This document shows, one piece after another, positions 49,565 to 58,432 of a DNA stretch of 64,000 nt. The notes below the pieces were generated by a model. That model saw only the letters and a list, made by a program, of their open reading frames with translations, did no database searches and was not told where the DNA came from. Source of the stretch: Duncaniella muris (GTDB taxonomy: Bacteria > Bacteroidota > Bacteroidia > Bacteroidales > Muribaculaceae); contig NZ_PUEC01000013.1 in NCBI RefSeq assembly GCF_003024805.1, forward strand, positions 1-64,000, read 5' to 3'. The position numbers and the translations under genes were made by a program. Position 1 is the first letter of the stretch; each line of letters starts with the position of its first letter.

Positions 49565-50776
49565 TTACTCCTCGGCTCCGTTGCGTTTCTGCACGTTGTG
49601 ATAGATCTTCATCTGGTTGCCGAGGATCTTGGTGAATCCTTTGACATCATCGGCGCTCCAGGCCTTGTTGACCTCGCCGTATTCGCCGAAGTCGGTCTTC
49701 ATGAGGTCGAAGGGTGAGTCTACGCCTACAAGGGTGTAGCTGTAGGGGCGGAGGATGATCTCTACAGTGCCGCTGACGTTGCGCTGAGAGTTTTCAAGGA
49801 AGGCCTCCATGTCGCGCATGACGGGTTCGAGATACTGCGACTCGTGGAGGAACATGCCGTACCATGTGCCGATCTGGTCTTTCCAGTACTGCTGCCACTT
49901 GGTCAGGGTGTGTTTTTCGAGCATCTTGTGGGCTGCGATGATTAGGATCGGGCCTGCGGCCTCGAAGCCTACGCGGCCTTTGATGCCTATGATGGTGTCG
50001 CCGATGTGCATGTCGCGGCCTATGCCGTAGCGGGCGCCGAGGCGTTCCACTTCGCGGATGGCGTCGATCTTGTCGGCGTAAGTCTTGCCGTTGACAGCCG
50101 AGATCTCACCCTTTTCAAAGGTGATGGTCATGTGTTCCTCGCCTTTTTCGGTGATCTGGCTGGGATATGCGCTTTCGGGGAGAGTCTGCTCTGAGTGGAG
50201 AGTCTCTTTGCCGCCTATGCTGGTGCCCCAGAGGCCCTTGTTGATGGAATATTCCATCTTCTTGAAATCGGCCTCGATGCCGTGTTTCTTCAGATAGTCG
50301 ATCTCATACTCGCGGGTGAGAGTCATGTCGCGGGTCGGGGTGATGATCTCGATTTCGGGGGCGAGGATCTGGAATGTGAGGTCGAAACGCACCTGGTCGT
50401 TTCCGGCGCCTGTCGAGCCGTGGGCCACGGCATCGGCTCCGATCTTCTTGGCGTATTCGATGATGGCGATAGCCTGGAAGATGCGTTCTGACGACACGCT
50501 GATGGGATAGGTGCCGTTGCGCAGTACGTTGCCTGCTATCATATATCTGATGCTCTTGTCATAGTAGTCGCCGGTGACGTCAAGAGATGCATGAGATGCG
50601 GCGCCCAGGCGCAGAGCTTTTTCTTCGATGGTCTTCAGTTCCTCGTCAGAGAATCCGCCGGTGTTGGCGATTGCGGTGTGCACTTCATAACCGAGGTCTT
50701 CTGAAAGATATTTTGCAGCGAATGACGTGTCGAGACCGCCACTGAAGGCTAAAACCACTTTTTTCTTCTTTTCCAT
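49565..50776 (-). CDS. argG: Argininosuccinate synthase
   Basis: The 403-residue enzyme joins citrulline and aspartate with ATP. It has the pyrophosphatase loop LAFSGGLDTSFAAKYL and GADAVAHGSTGAGNDQVRFD. The closeness to argC shows one transcription unit. Confidence 0.95.
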   Translation of the reverse strand: MEKKKKVVLAFSGGLDTSFAAKYLSEDLGYEVHTAIANTGGFSDEELKTIEEKALRLGAASHASLDVTGDYYDKSIRYMIAGNVLRNGTYPISVSSERIFQAIAIIEYAKKIGADAVAHGSTGAGNDQVRFDLTFQILAPEIEIITPTRDMTLTREYEIDYLKKHGIEADFKKMEYSINKGLWGTSIGGKETLHSEQTLPESAYPSQITEKGEEHMTITFEKGEISAVNGKTYADKIDAIREVERLGARYGIGRDMHIGDTIIGIKGRVGFEAAGPILIIAAHKMLEKHTLTKWQQYWKDQIGTWYGMFLHESQYLEPVMRDMEAFLENSQRNVSGTVEIILRPYSYTLVGVDSPFDLMKTDFGEYGEVNKAWSADDVKGFTKILGNQMKIYHNVQKRNGAEE

Positions 50777-50887
50777 AATATTGAATCTATTGGATTAGGG
50801 GGGATGATGTTGTTAAATTTGAGTATTGTCGGCGGGAGAGCGCCGGAGAGGGGAGATGGGGCCCTGCAGGCTCTCGCGCGGAGGAGA

Positions 50888-51505
50888 TTATTTCAGGTGG
50901 AGCAACTTTTTGACGCGGTTGTGCAGCCACATTACGTAGGGGGCTCGCTTGGAAGGCCGTTCGAGCTTGGCTTTGGGGTCATAGAGCATGCCTGTGCAGA
51001 GACACATGCGGCGGTTGTTGCGCTGGAGTATGTCATAGTTGACACAGCCCTTGCATCCGGCCCAGAATTCCTCGTCGTCAGTAAGTTCCGAGAAGGTGAC
51101 GGGCTTGTAGCCCATCTGTGAATTTAACTTCATCACCGGCAGAGAAGTGGTGATACTGAACAGTTTGGCGAACGGGAAGCGGAGGCGGGCAAGTTCGAAT
51201 GTCTTGGCCTTGATTCGTGCTGCGAGCCCCAATCGTCGGAATTCCGGATCGACGATAAGGCCTGAAGTGGCCACATAATCACCATGTTCCCAGCTCTCAA
51301 TGTAACTGAAGCCGATGAGACGGTCATCACAGAGAGCAACGACAGCCTTCCCCGAACGTATCTTCTGTGCGATATATTCAGGTGTGCGGCGGGCTATGCC
51401 GGTGCCGCGCTGAAGGGCTGATTCATAGATTAGGGTGACAATCTGCTCGGCATATTTTGTATGCTCTTCTTCGGCAAAGATCACCTTTATCTGATCATTG
51501 TTCAT
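50888..51505 (-). CDS. GNAT acyltransferase heading the arginine operon
   Basis: The 205-residue protein has a GNAT domain (about 5-145), with the acyl-CoA loop LIVDPEFRRLGLAARIKAKTF and GFSYIESWEHGDYVA, plus a C-terminal piece with GCKGCVNYDILQRNNRRMCLC. It is first in the operon, and no argA or argJ is in the run, so it is the natural candidate for the N-acyl (acetyl or succinyl)-glutamate synthase. That role is inferred from position. It has its own -7 element. Confidence 0.8.
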   Translation of the reverse strand: MNNDQIKVIFAEEEHTKYAEQIVTLIYESALQRGTGIARRTPEYIAQKIRSGKAVVALCDDRLIGFSYIESWEHGDYVATSGLIVDPEFRRLGLAARIKAKTFELARLRFPFAKLFSITTSLPVMKLNSQMGYKPVTFSELTDDEEFWAGCKGCVNYDILQRNNRRMCLCTGMLYDPKAKLERPSKRAPYVMWLHNRVKKLLHLK

Positions 51506-51551
51506 CTAACTGCTATAAATAAATACTTTTTTGAAAAATAATAAAATGTCT

Positions 51552-51560
51552 GCAAAAGTA
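51552..51560 (-). promoter_or_regulatory. -7 element of the arginine operon
   Basis: TACTTTTGC on the minus strand, about 45 bases before the GNAT start. A clear -33 box is not seen, which may indicate an activated promoter. No obvious operator palindrome. Confidence 0.5.
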
Positions 51561-51639
51561 CGAAATTAATGTCAAATTATTTGCAATATCAGATGAGAAA
51601 TGTGGAAATATAAATGAATTTTGTCTGAAATTCAGGAAA

Positions 51640-51675
51640 ATTAAAAATCCCATCCGGCATTACCACCGGATGGGA
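51640..51675 (-). terminator. Terminator after the GH28/SusD-remnant unit
   Basis: TCCCATCCGG (51648-51657) and CCGGATGGGA (51666-51675) form a perfect 10-bp stem. On the minus strand it is followed by TTTTTAATTTT. Confidence 0.85.
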
Positions 51676-51719
51676 CGTGTATAGATTCCGTCTGTCAGAC
51701 TGCCTGAGGGGGCAGTCGC

Positions 51720-51989
51720 TTACTGCTGGGGAGAGTCTTTGGTCCAGTTTTCAGGCTCGATGTTGTAGTTGATCAGCTTGTTGTAGTCGGTCTCCTTGTT
51801 GGGGATGCAGATACACCAGTTGTTCTTTCCGGTGCGGCTGTATGATCCGCCGGTCGATCCGGAGCCGGCGAGGGTCGGATGCCAGTTGCCTCCCTCGCTC
51901 CAGCTTTTTCTTACCATGTCGACGTTCCAGCGCTTCTGGTCGAAGAAGTGGCGTCCTTCGCCCCAGATCAGATGAATGCGAATTTTGCG
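51720..51989 (-). pseudogene. SusD/RagB family remnant, C-terminal ~90 residues
   Basis: Only the end of a SusD-type starch-binding lipoprotein remains. RIHLIWGEGRHFFDQKRWN is the conserved segment near the C-terminus of these proteins, followed by NWCICIPNKETDYN and NYNIEPENW up to TAA at 51720. Upstream, the frame runs without a start codon into the stop of the GH28 gene at 51994, in a different frame. The rest of susD and any susC partner are missing, so a deletion or recombination has joined the GH28 gene to the end of a former utilisation-locus operon. The terminator at 51640 is probably the old operon's. Confidence 0.8.
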
Positions 51990-51993
51990 CCTC

Positions 51994-53406
51994 TTACTTC
52001 TTGTCTTTGATGAATTTTACATTTTTGGTAGTCACCGATGCTGTCGCGCTGTCGATTTCAGTTGCGTTGGCTGTATATATAAAGGTGGAGTTTTCTACCG
52101 TGATGTCATGAACGCAGTTGAGGCCGGCGATTCCGCTTGCGGCTATGGCGGTGGCGGTGCCACGGCAGATCACGTCTGAAATATGGATGTCAGTGAATTC
52201 GGGGACCTTCACCATTTCCTGTGGTCTGACTGTGTCGCTGTCTTTCGATCCGGCGGGGCGGTCGGCGTAGTTGCATTCAAAGATTATGGCTTCGGCCTGG
52301 ATGTCGGCCATCATGATGCCGCTTATGTAGATGTCTTCGGTCTTGCCGCCACGGCCCACAGCGCTTTTGAAACGCAGACCGGTGTCGGTTCCGGAGAAAG
52401 TCGAGTTGCGTACCACTATGCGTTTCATGCCGCAGATATCTTCGCTGCCGATCACGAAGCCGCCGTGGGCGTGGTAGACGGTGTTGTCCTGCAGGAGTAT
52501 GTCTTCACAGCCATTGACGAGTGCTTTGGGCTTGTATTCGCCGCTTTTCATGCAGAGGCCGTCATCGCCGGCATCGACCGTGCAGTTGACCACGAGAGCC
52601 TGGTGACAGTCGCTAAGGTCTATTGCATCGCCGTTCTGGGCGTTCCAGGGACAGCGGACTGTGATGCCGTCAATGATTATGTTGCGGCTGTTGAAGGGGT
52701 GGACGTGGAATTTCGGGGCATTCTGGAAAGTGACTCCGGAGAGCAGCACGTTCTCGCAGTTGTTTATGCGGAAGAGGTCGTTGCGCTTTTTCTCCTGTTT
52801 CTCAGGGGTGTCTGCTACGTCGGGATAGCCTGATTTCAGTTCCCAGGGATACCAGAGCGAGCCGTTCTGGCGTTCAACGCCGCCCATTTTGCGGAAGCGT
52901 TTCCACTCCACGTCGCTGACCTTGGAGCGTTTCACCGGGCGCCACTGCGCGCCGTTGCCGTCAAGGGTGCCGAGTCCGGTGATGCTGATGTTGCGGCAGC
53001 GGTTGGCGCTGATGCAGGCGCGTACGCGCGATGCTTTGGGGTTGGAGTCGACGTAAAGTGCCTTGTCAGGCGAGAAATAAAGTATGGCGTTGCGCTCCAG
53101 ATGGAGGTCCACACCGCTCTTGAGTTCGATCGGGCCGGTGAGCCATACACCCTGGGGGATTACGAGATGACCGCCGCCGGCCTGTGAGAGCTCATCGATG
53201 GCTTTCTGTATTATGTCGGTGTTGAGTGTGGTTCCGTCACCGGTGGCTCCGCGTTCGGCAAGGTTCACGCTGCGGTCGGCTATGGCGAACGGTTCTACCT
53301 GACGGACTTCCACAGGCATATCTTTATAATAGGTGCTGTACTGAGCTTGGACTCCTGATGTGGCGCAAGCGAGAAGCGCCAGCAGTGTCATTGCGAATTT
53401 TTTCAT
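51994..53406 (-). CDS. GH28 polygalacturonase, secreted
   Basis: From ATG 53406 the product is 470 residues with a signal peptide (MKKFAMTLLALLACATSGVQ, ending AQ). The beta-helix has the GH28 catalytic set: NGDAIDLSDC, DAGDDGLCMKSG (the Asp pair), AHGGFVIGSE (the GHG-like motif) and GLRFKSAVGRGG (RxK). It hydrolyses alpha-1,4-galacturonan, matching the pectinase at 4983 and the acetyl esterase at 58433. It lies 31 bases after the barrel gene. The stop abuts the SusD remnant. Confidence 0.93.
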   Translation of the reverse strand: MKKFAMTLLALLACATSGVQAQYSTYYKDMPVEVRQVEPFAIADRSVNLAERGATGDGTTLNTDIIQKAIDELSQAGGGHLVIPQGVWLTGPIELKSGVDLHLERNAILYFSPDKALYVDSNPKASRVRACISANRCRNISITGLGTLDGNGAQWRPVKRSKVSDVEWKRFRKMGGVERQNGSLWYPWELKSGYPDVADTPEKQEKKRNDLFRINNCENVLLSGVTFQNAPKFHVHPFNSRNIIIDGITVRCPWNAQNGDAIDLSDCHQALVVNCTVDAGDDGLCMKSGEYKPKALVNGCEDILLQDNTVYHAHGGFVIGSEDICGMKRIVVRNSTFSGTDTGLRFKSAVGRGGKTEDIYISGIMMADIQAEAIIFECNYADRPAGSKDSDTVRPQEMVKVPEFTDIHISDVICRGTATAIAASGIAGLNCVHDITVENSTFIYTANATEIDSATASVTTKNVKFIKDKK

Positions 53407-53437
53407 GGAGATTTGATATTTGTTTAGAATTGTGTGG

Positions 53438-55270
53438 TCAGAATTTGAGTGATGCGCCAATCATGAAGCGGATGCCCTGCGAGTAGCGGTCGCCTATGCG
53501 GTAGTAGCGGCGGTTGAGCAGATTTTCTCCGCCGGCGAAGATGGAGAGGGCGTCGGTGGCGGCATAGGAGGCTCCGAGCGAAAGGTCTGACACGCAGCCA
53601 AGCGACCGGGCCTGAGGCGAGTAGACCTGAAGATCTCCGGTAGCGCCGGAGAGATTGTGGGCCATGCCGTAGCAGCGGCGTCCGGCGCGGAACTGCCAGC
53701 CGAGAGTGATCTGCAGGGGTGTCAGTGGGCGGAGCTTGAGTTCGGCGTTGACCACGTGGCGGGCACGGTCGCGCCATTCATAGAAGCTGTTGTCATAGTC
53801 ATTGGGCGCTGTCTCGTAGCTGATGCGGGCCGAGAGCTGCTTGCGGTAGTCGTAGCCGACGGCGGCACCGCCATGCCAGGCCGAAAGATCGATGCGGTCA
53901 AAGACTGCGCCTCCGAGATAGCTGTCGGCTACCACGGGCATGAGCCAGTCATTTGCCTTGGCATATCCTCCGAAGAATTCGAGGTAGGCACCGAAGAAGG
54001 GGCCCACGGTCACGCGCCCGTCAAGAGCATAGGGTATGTGTGATTGCGAATAGGCCATCGAGGAGTTGAGGTAAGGGGTCACGTCATAGAGCGACGAGAG
54101 CTGATTGAGGTCGGAGCCTCCGTGAGCCTTGATTTCGAAGCCCACTATCTGCGAGGGTGTCCAGGCCAGGGAGGCTTCGGGGGCTATGTGGAAGACGCGG
54201 CCGTTGTTGATGCTGACATCCACCTGCGCGCCGATGCGGGCTTTGACCGTGGCCGACGAGTAGTCGAGATGGGGGGTCAGGGCTATCAGGCCGACTGTCG
54301 AGCCGTCTTTGGCTGAGTAGTCGCCGTAGGAAAGATAAGGGTAGCGGGGACTCAGATGGCTGCCGGTGTGCAGGAAGTCTGCGTCAGCGTCAAGTCCGAG
54401 CGATGTGTTGTCGCCGAACGAGAGCTTGCCGGTGAGCGATGCGCCGAAGAGGTTCTGGCGTACGGGTGATTCGCCGGGCACGGCGTAGACCTCGGTCTGG
54501 CCGGGTGCAGGCGAGTCTGCCGCGCCGGTCTGGCCTGGAGTGAAGATGTGGATGGGGAAGTCTGTCTCAGGTACAGATGAGATGAAGTGTAGCCTCTGCG
54601 GTGCATTTGAGTTGTAGAAGCCGAAATGACGGTAGCGGAGGGCTGCGGTCCAGTCGAGGCCTTGTGCCCGCGAAGTGTAAAGGGCCGAAAGGTTGAAACG
54701 GCTGATGCTTTGCGAGAATGAGTCCCAGGCAGAGGGGATGGTGTGATAGCCGTAGGTGTAGTCCACGCCGGCATTGAGAAACGATTTGCTTCCGATGGCC
54801 TGATGGAGGTCTACGCCGAGTGATGCGCTGTGGTCACGCCAGTATTCCTTACGCTCGTCTGTTTTCTGTGTGTAGATGTCACCGTCATACTGCCCCCAGG
54901 CGCTCAGGCGGGTGCGGTCGGTGTCGAGAATGCGGTAACCGGCCGAGAAGGCTCCGTTGAAGAGCGGAGCGCCGAGGCCGAGGGCCACATAGCCGCGGTA
55001 GGGCGACGAGAAGAGGTTTTCGCCATAGGCCACAGGCTCAAGAGTCGAGATGGCGTTGGGCACACGGGTGGTGACCACGCGATTGCTGAATGCCAGTTGC
55101 GGTTTGCTGACGGCTGGCAGCTGAAGGGTGGGGAGTATTGTGATGCGGGCCGCGTCGCGCTTGACCGGGACTATCTCCTGCTCTACGTTGATTTCCTTGT
55201 GGAGCCCCTGGCCGAAGAGCGGGGTGCCGAGTGCGAGGCAGAGTGAAAATATGGTTGATCGTGTATTCAT
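53438..55270 (-). CDS. Outer-membrane barrel, TonB-receptor-like but without a plug
   Basis: The 610-residue protein has a signal peptide (ending GTPLFGQ). The body is a chain of alternating aromatic beta strands ending ENLLNRRYYRIGDRYSQGIRFMIGASLKF, the TonB-dependent-receptor type of C-terminus. The N-terminal ~80 residues are not a recognisable plug domain and no carboxypeptidase-like domain is present. It is encoded 72 bases after a 996-residue TPR protein. It may be a channel or assembly partner rather than an active importer. Function unknown. Confidence 0.75.
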   Translation of the reverse strand: MNTRSTIFSLCLALGTPLFGQGLHKEINVEQEIVPVKRDAARITILPTLQLPAVSKPQLAFSNRVVTTRVPNAISTLEPVAYGENLFSSPYRGYVALGLGAPLFNGAFSAGYRILDTDRTRLSAWGQYDGDIYTQKTDERKEYWRDHSASLGVDLHQAIGSKSFLNAGVDYTYGYHTIPSAWDSFSQSISRFNLSALYTSRAQGLDWTAALRYRHFGFYNSNAPQRLHFISSVPETDFPIHIFTPGQTGAADSPAPGQTEVYAVPGESPVRQNLFGASLTGKLSFGDNTSLGLDADADFLHTGSHLSPRYPYLSYGDYSAKDGSTVGLIALTPHLDYSSATVKARIGAQVDVSINNGRVFHIAPEASLAWTPSQIVGFEIKAHGGSDLNQLSSLYDVTPYLNSSMAYSQSHIPYALDGRVTVGPFFGAYLEFFGGYAKANDWLMPVVADSYLGGAVFDRIDLSAWHGGAAVGYDYRKQLSARISYETAPNDYDNSFYEWRDRARHVVNAELKLRPLTPLQITLGWQFRAGRRCYGMAHNLSGATGDLQVYSPQARSLGCVSDLSLGASYAATDALSIFAGGENLLNRRYYRIGDRYSQGIRFMIGASLKF

Positions 55271-55342
55271 TGTTGCTTTGAGTCTGAAATGAATGGGTGG
55301 TGAAGGGTGGTGATGGTTCGTGGCAGCTTCCTGCTGTCAGGT

Positions 55343-58333
55343 TCAGAGGCGGGAGTCGATCATCTGGAAGATGTCGGCTTCGGTGCCGGGATAGTTGTTT
55401 TTGAGTGATTTCAGATATTCGTCTGCCTCGAATTTTTTGCCTTCTTTGCGCAGAATGTCGCTGTAGAGGATGAATCCGCGTGCAAGCCAGTACTGGTGCG
55501 GGGTGTCGGAGTCGATGAGCTTTTCGGCTGTCGATTTAGCGCCTTTGACAAGGCCACGATCGAGCTGTGAGTTGCCCATGTAGTAGGCGCTCTTGGCTCC
55601 GAAGATGTCAGCGGGGTTCTCGGCGAGTTCCGACCAGTCTTCATAGGCCTTGTCGTAGTTGCCCAGGCTGTTGTTGGCCATACCGCGCATGAATCTAATT
55701 TCGTTGAGGTCGGCCGGCGAGTTGGCGGCTGTCGATGCGAGAAGCTTGTCGGCGGTGTTGACCACTTCGGCATATTTGCCAAGGTCGGCAGCGGTGCGCA
55801 TCAGTCCGATGCGGGCCTCGCGCAGCATGTTGGAGCCTGAGGCCCGGCTTTCGAGCTGCTGATAGGTGGAGTAGGCTATCTCTGTCTTGCCGAGCGAGCT
55901 TTCGGCTGCGGCTTTGATGAGCATCGCGTCTTCGGCCACTTCGGAGTCGGGATGGGTCTGGATTACCTGCATGGCATAGCCCTGGGCTTCGGCCGGCTTG
56001 CCTTCGTTCCAGGCGGCATCGGCGAGATAGTAGAGGGCCTGGGCGCGGTCGGCTCCCTGGGGATAGTCGGCTATATAGGCCGAGAGTTTGGAGGTGGCGC
56101 CGGAGTTCACATAGTCGTTCTCGGCGGCCTGGAATGCGAGTTTTTCAAGCTCGGAGGCTTCGTAGCGCGGTGCGTTGGGCACGGAGTTGATGAATGCCAC
56201 GAAGTCCTGCAGACGGCCGTCAGCGGCATAGAGCTGTTTGAGGTCGTCGGCAGCGATGCGGGCCTCCTCGCTTGAGGGGAAGGTGTAGATGACTTTCTTG
56301 TATGTCTCGATGCCCTGGCTGCGCTCGCCGCGGTTGATATAGGTGATGGCGAGTTGCAGATAGCCGTTGCGACCGGGGGCGGTATTGGGATATTGCTGCA
56401 CAAGGTGGCGGTAGGTGGCTATCGCCTGGTCGGTCTGGCCGAGCGCTGACTGGCTTTCGGCTTTTTCGAGCAGGGCGTTGGGTATGAGCCCTGATGAGGG
56501 GAAGCGTTCGGCCAGAGCGTCGATGCTTTCGATCTTGCCGGCGTGGTCTTTGCGGAGACCCTTCATGATAGCGAGCTGATAGAGTGCGTAGTCACCTGAC
56601 GAGGGGTTGAGGTCATAGGCCTTGTTGTAGGCCTCGGCGGCAGAGGTGAAATCTGTCTGATAGTAGTGGCAGTCGGCTATGCGGTTGTAGCAGTCGGCAA
56701 GGAGCGAGCGCGAGAGGTCGGCAGGCGCTGACTGCATCACTGTGACGGCATCGCGGAAGTCGGTCAGCGCGTCGGAGTAGCGCTCCTGGCAGAAGCGGGT
56801 GTAGCCGAGGTCGTAGTAGGCTATGGCGCGGTTGCGGGTGTCGGATTTCGGTGCCGATGCTATGAAAGAGCGGTAGCTTGAAGCGGCTTCATCGTAGTTG
56901 CCGCGAGTGTAATAGCAGTCACCCAGCCAGAGGTCGCACTGGCGCCGGATTGATGGATTGTCAGAGGCGAGGCGGCGCGCCTGGGTGAGATGGCTTATGG
57001 CCTGGGAGATTTTTCCGGAGGTGTATTCCCGCGATCCGAGTACAAGCAGCACTCTCTGTTTTGCCTGGATGAGTTCGGCCGAGGGATTCGGAATTTTGTC
57101 GAGTGCGGCAAGGGCGCTTTCGTAGTCGTTGTCTGACATGTAGCCGTTGACGATGTAGCGCTGCACGTCGGCGCTGTAGGTCGAGTTTGGATATTCCTGG
57201 AGGAAGTTTTCAAGCAGGGCCACGGAGTTGCCGAAGGGCACACGTCCGCCGTCCATGCGGGCCACTGCGTAGTTGTAGAAGGCGGTTTCGCGCACTTCGC
57301 GGTCGTAGTCCACGCGGTAGGCGTTTTCAAAAGCCATCAGGGCCGAGTTGTTGTCGCCGCGTTTGAGATAGGCTTGTCCGAGGAAGAGGTAGGCGCTCTG
57401 CTCCATTGCCGAGTGGGTCCCGATGGACTGCTGGAGCAGTTTGATGGCGGCATCGTAGTCGCCGCGCCGGTATTCGCTCACACCGAGTATGTAGAATGCC
57501 GAAGGCTGCGGGTCAGATGCTTCGGCGCAATATTTCCAGAGATAGGGGAGAGCTTCGCTCTCATCGCCCAGGTTGTAGAGCGATTCGCCGGCAAGACGGT
57601 TGCATTCGGCAGTGAATGCCGGCACGGAGCCTGAAGCCAGAAGGCGGCGCGAGATGTCGAGCGACCGGTTGAAGTCGCCCTGCGCGAATGCGATCTGCGC
57701 TTCGTAATAGGGCGCCGCGTTGCCAGGCTCGCGCGAGGTGTCGACGTTGCGGAAATATTGCAGCGCCAGAGTGTAGTCTTTGTTGACGTAGGCTATGTAG
57801 CCGAGATAGAAGCGGGCCACATTGCCGTATTCCTCCGAGCTCTGGAGGGTGCGGAACTGGCTGGCCGCCGTGGCATATTCGCCGAGCATCATGTAGGAAT
57901 AGGCGGTGCGGTAACTCATGTCATCGCAGCGGTTTCCGGTGAGTGCGAGAGGGTTGACCTGGGCATATTCCTGCAGCGCTTCGGCATAGTTGCCGCGGTT
58001 GAACCAGTAGTCGCCCACTGACATCATCACGTCGGCTCTGAGCGGCGAGACTGGGTAGTCGGCAAGAAATTTGCGGAACAATGCGAGAGCTTCGTCATCT
58101 CCGAGCCCCTGGGAAGCCAGTCCGAGATAATAAAGGGCACGTTCGGCCTGCTCCGGGGTGGGGCTGAGGCTATGGATTCTGGCGAGCTGGTCTATGCAGC
58201 CTTCATAATTGCGGTCGTCAAACATGAGGATGCCTCTTTCGAGATAACCTCCGGCATCAGGGCTGTTGACCTGGGCTACGGTGGCGCCTGCGGCGGCGCA
58301 GCACAATGCGGCGAGTATGAGTTGTCGTTTCAT
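55343..58333 (-). CDS. Long periplasmic TPR protein
   Basis: From ATG 58333 (a frame ATG at 58357 adds 8 residues) the product is 996 residues with a signal peptide ending GATVAQV. Nearly all the rest is tetratricopeptide repeats, about 25, for example EQSAYLFLGQAYLKRGDNNSALMAFENAYR and ALYYLADAAWNEGKPAEAQGYAMQ. It could be a scaffold for outer-membrane assembly or a partner of the barrel encoded next. It is a Bacteroidales-style pair, but no described function is recognised. The operon has its own -7 element. Confidence 0.82.
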   Translation of the reverse strand: MKRQLILAALCCAAAGATVAQVNSPDAGGYLERGILMFDDRNYEGCIDQLARIHSLSPTPEQAERALYYLGLASQGLGDDEALALFRKFLADYPVSPLRADVMMSVGDYWFNRGNYAEALQEYAQVNPLALTGNRCDDMSYRTAYSYMMLGEYATAASQFRTLQSSEEYGNVARFYLGYIAYVNKDYTLALQYFRNVDTSREPGNAAPYYEAQIAFAQGDFNRSLDISRRLLASGSVPAFTAECNRLAGESLYNLGDESEALPYLWKYCAEASDPQPSAFYILGVSEYRRGDYDAAIKLLQQSIGTHSAMEQSAYLFLGQAYLKRGDNNSALMAFENAYRVDYDREVRETAFYNYAVARMDGGRVPFGNSVALLENFLQEYPNSTYSADVQRYIVNGYMSDNDYESALAALDKIPNPSAELIQAKQRVLLVLGSREYTSGKISQAISHLTQARRLASDNPSIRRQCDLWLGDCYYTRGNYDEAASSYRSFIASAPKSDTRNRAIAYYDLGYTRFCQERYSDALTDFRDAVTVMQSAPADLSRSLLADCYNRIADCHYYQTDFTSAAEAYNKAYDLNPSSGDYALYQLAIMKGLRKDHAGKIESIDALAERFPSSGLIPNALLEKAESQSALGQTDQAIATYRHLVQQYPNTAPGRNGYLQLAITYINRGERSQGIETYKKVIYTFPSSEEARIAADDLKQLYAADGRLQDFVAFINSVPNAPRYEASELEKLAFQAAENDYVNSGATSKLSAYIADYPQGADRAQALYYLADAAWNEGKPAEAQGYAMQVIQTHPDSEVAEDAMLIKAAAESSLGKTEIAYSTYQQLESRASGSNMLREARIGLMRTAADLGKYAEVVNTADKLLASTAANSPADLNEIRFMRGMANNSLGNYDKAYEDWSELAENPADIFGAKSAYYMGNSQLDRGLVKGAKSTAEKLIDSDTPHQYWLARGFILYSDILRKEGKKFEADEYLKSLKNNYPGTEADIFQMIDSRL

Positions 58334-58353
58334 GTAATGATTATATTCTAAAG

Positions 58354-58362
58354 GCAAAATTA
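58354..58362 (-). promoter_or_regulatory. -7 element of the TPR/barrel operon
   Basis: TAATTTTGC on the minus strand, 21 bases before the TPR start codon. It lies back to back with the element at 58384. Confidence 0.45.
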
Positions 58363-58383
58363 CGCCATTTTGAGGAAAATCGC

Positions 58384-58392
58384 TAATTTTGC
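58384..58392 (+). promoter_or_regulatory. -7 element of the acetyl esterase gene
   Basis: TAATTTTGC, 40 bases before the start codon at 58433. The -33 box is not clear. Confidence 0.45.
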
Positions 58393-58432
58393 TACATATT
58401 TATAAAATAAGAGACTTGACACCAGATTTACC

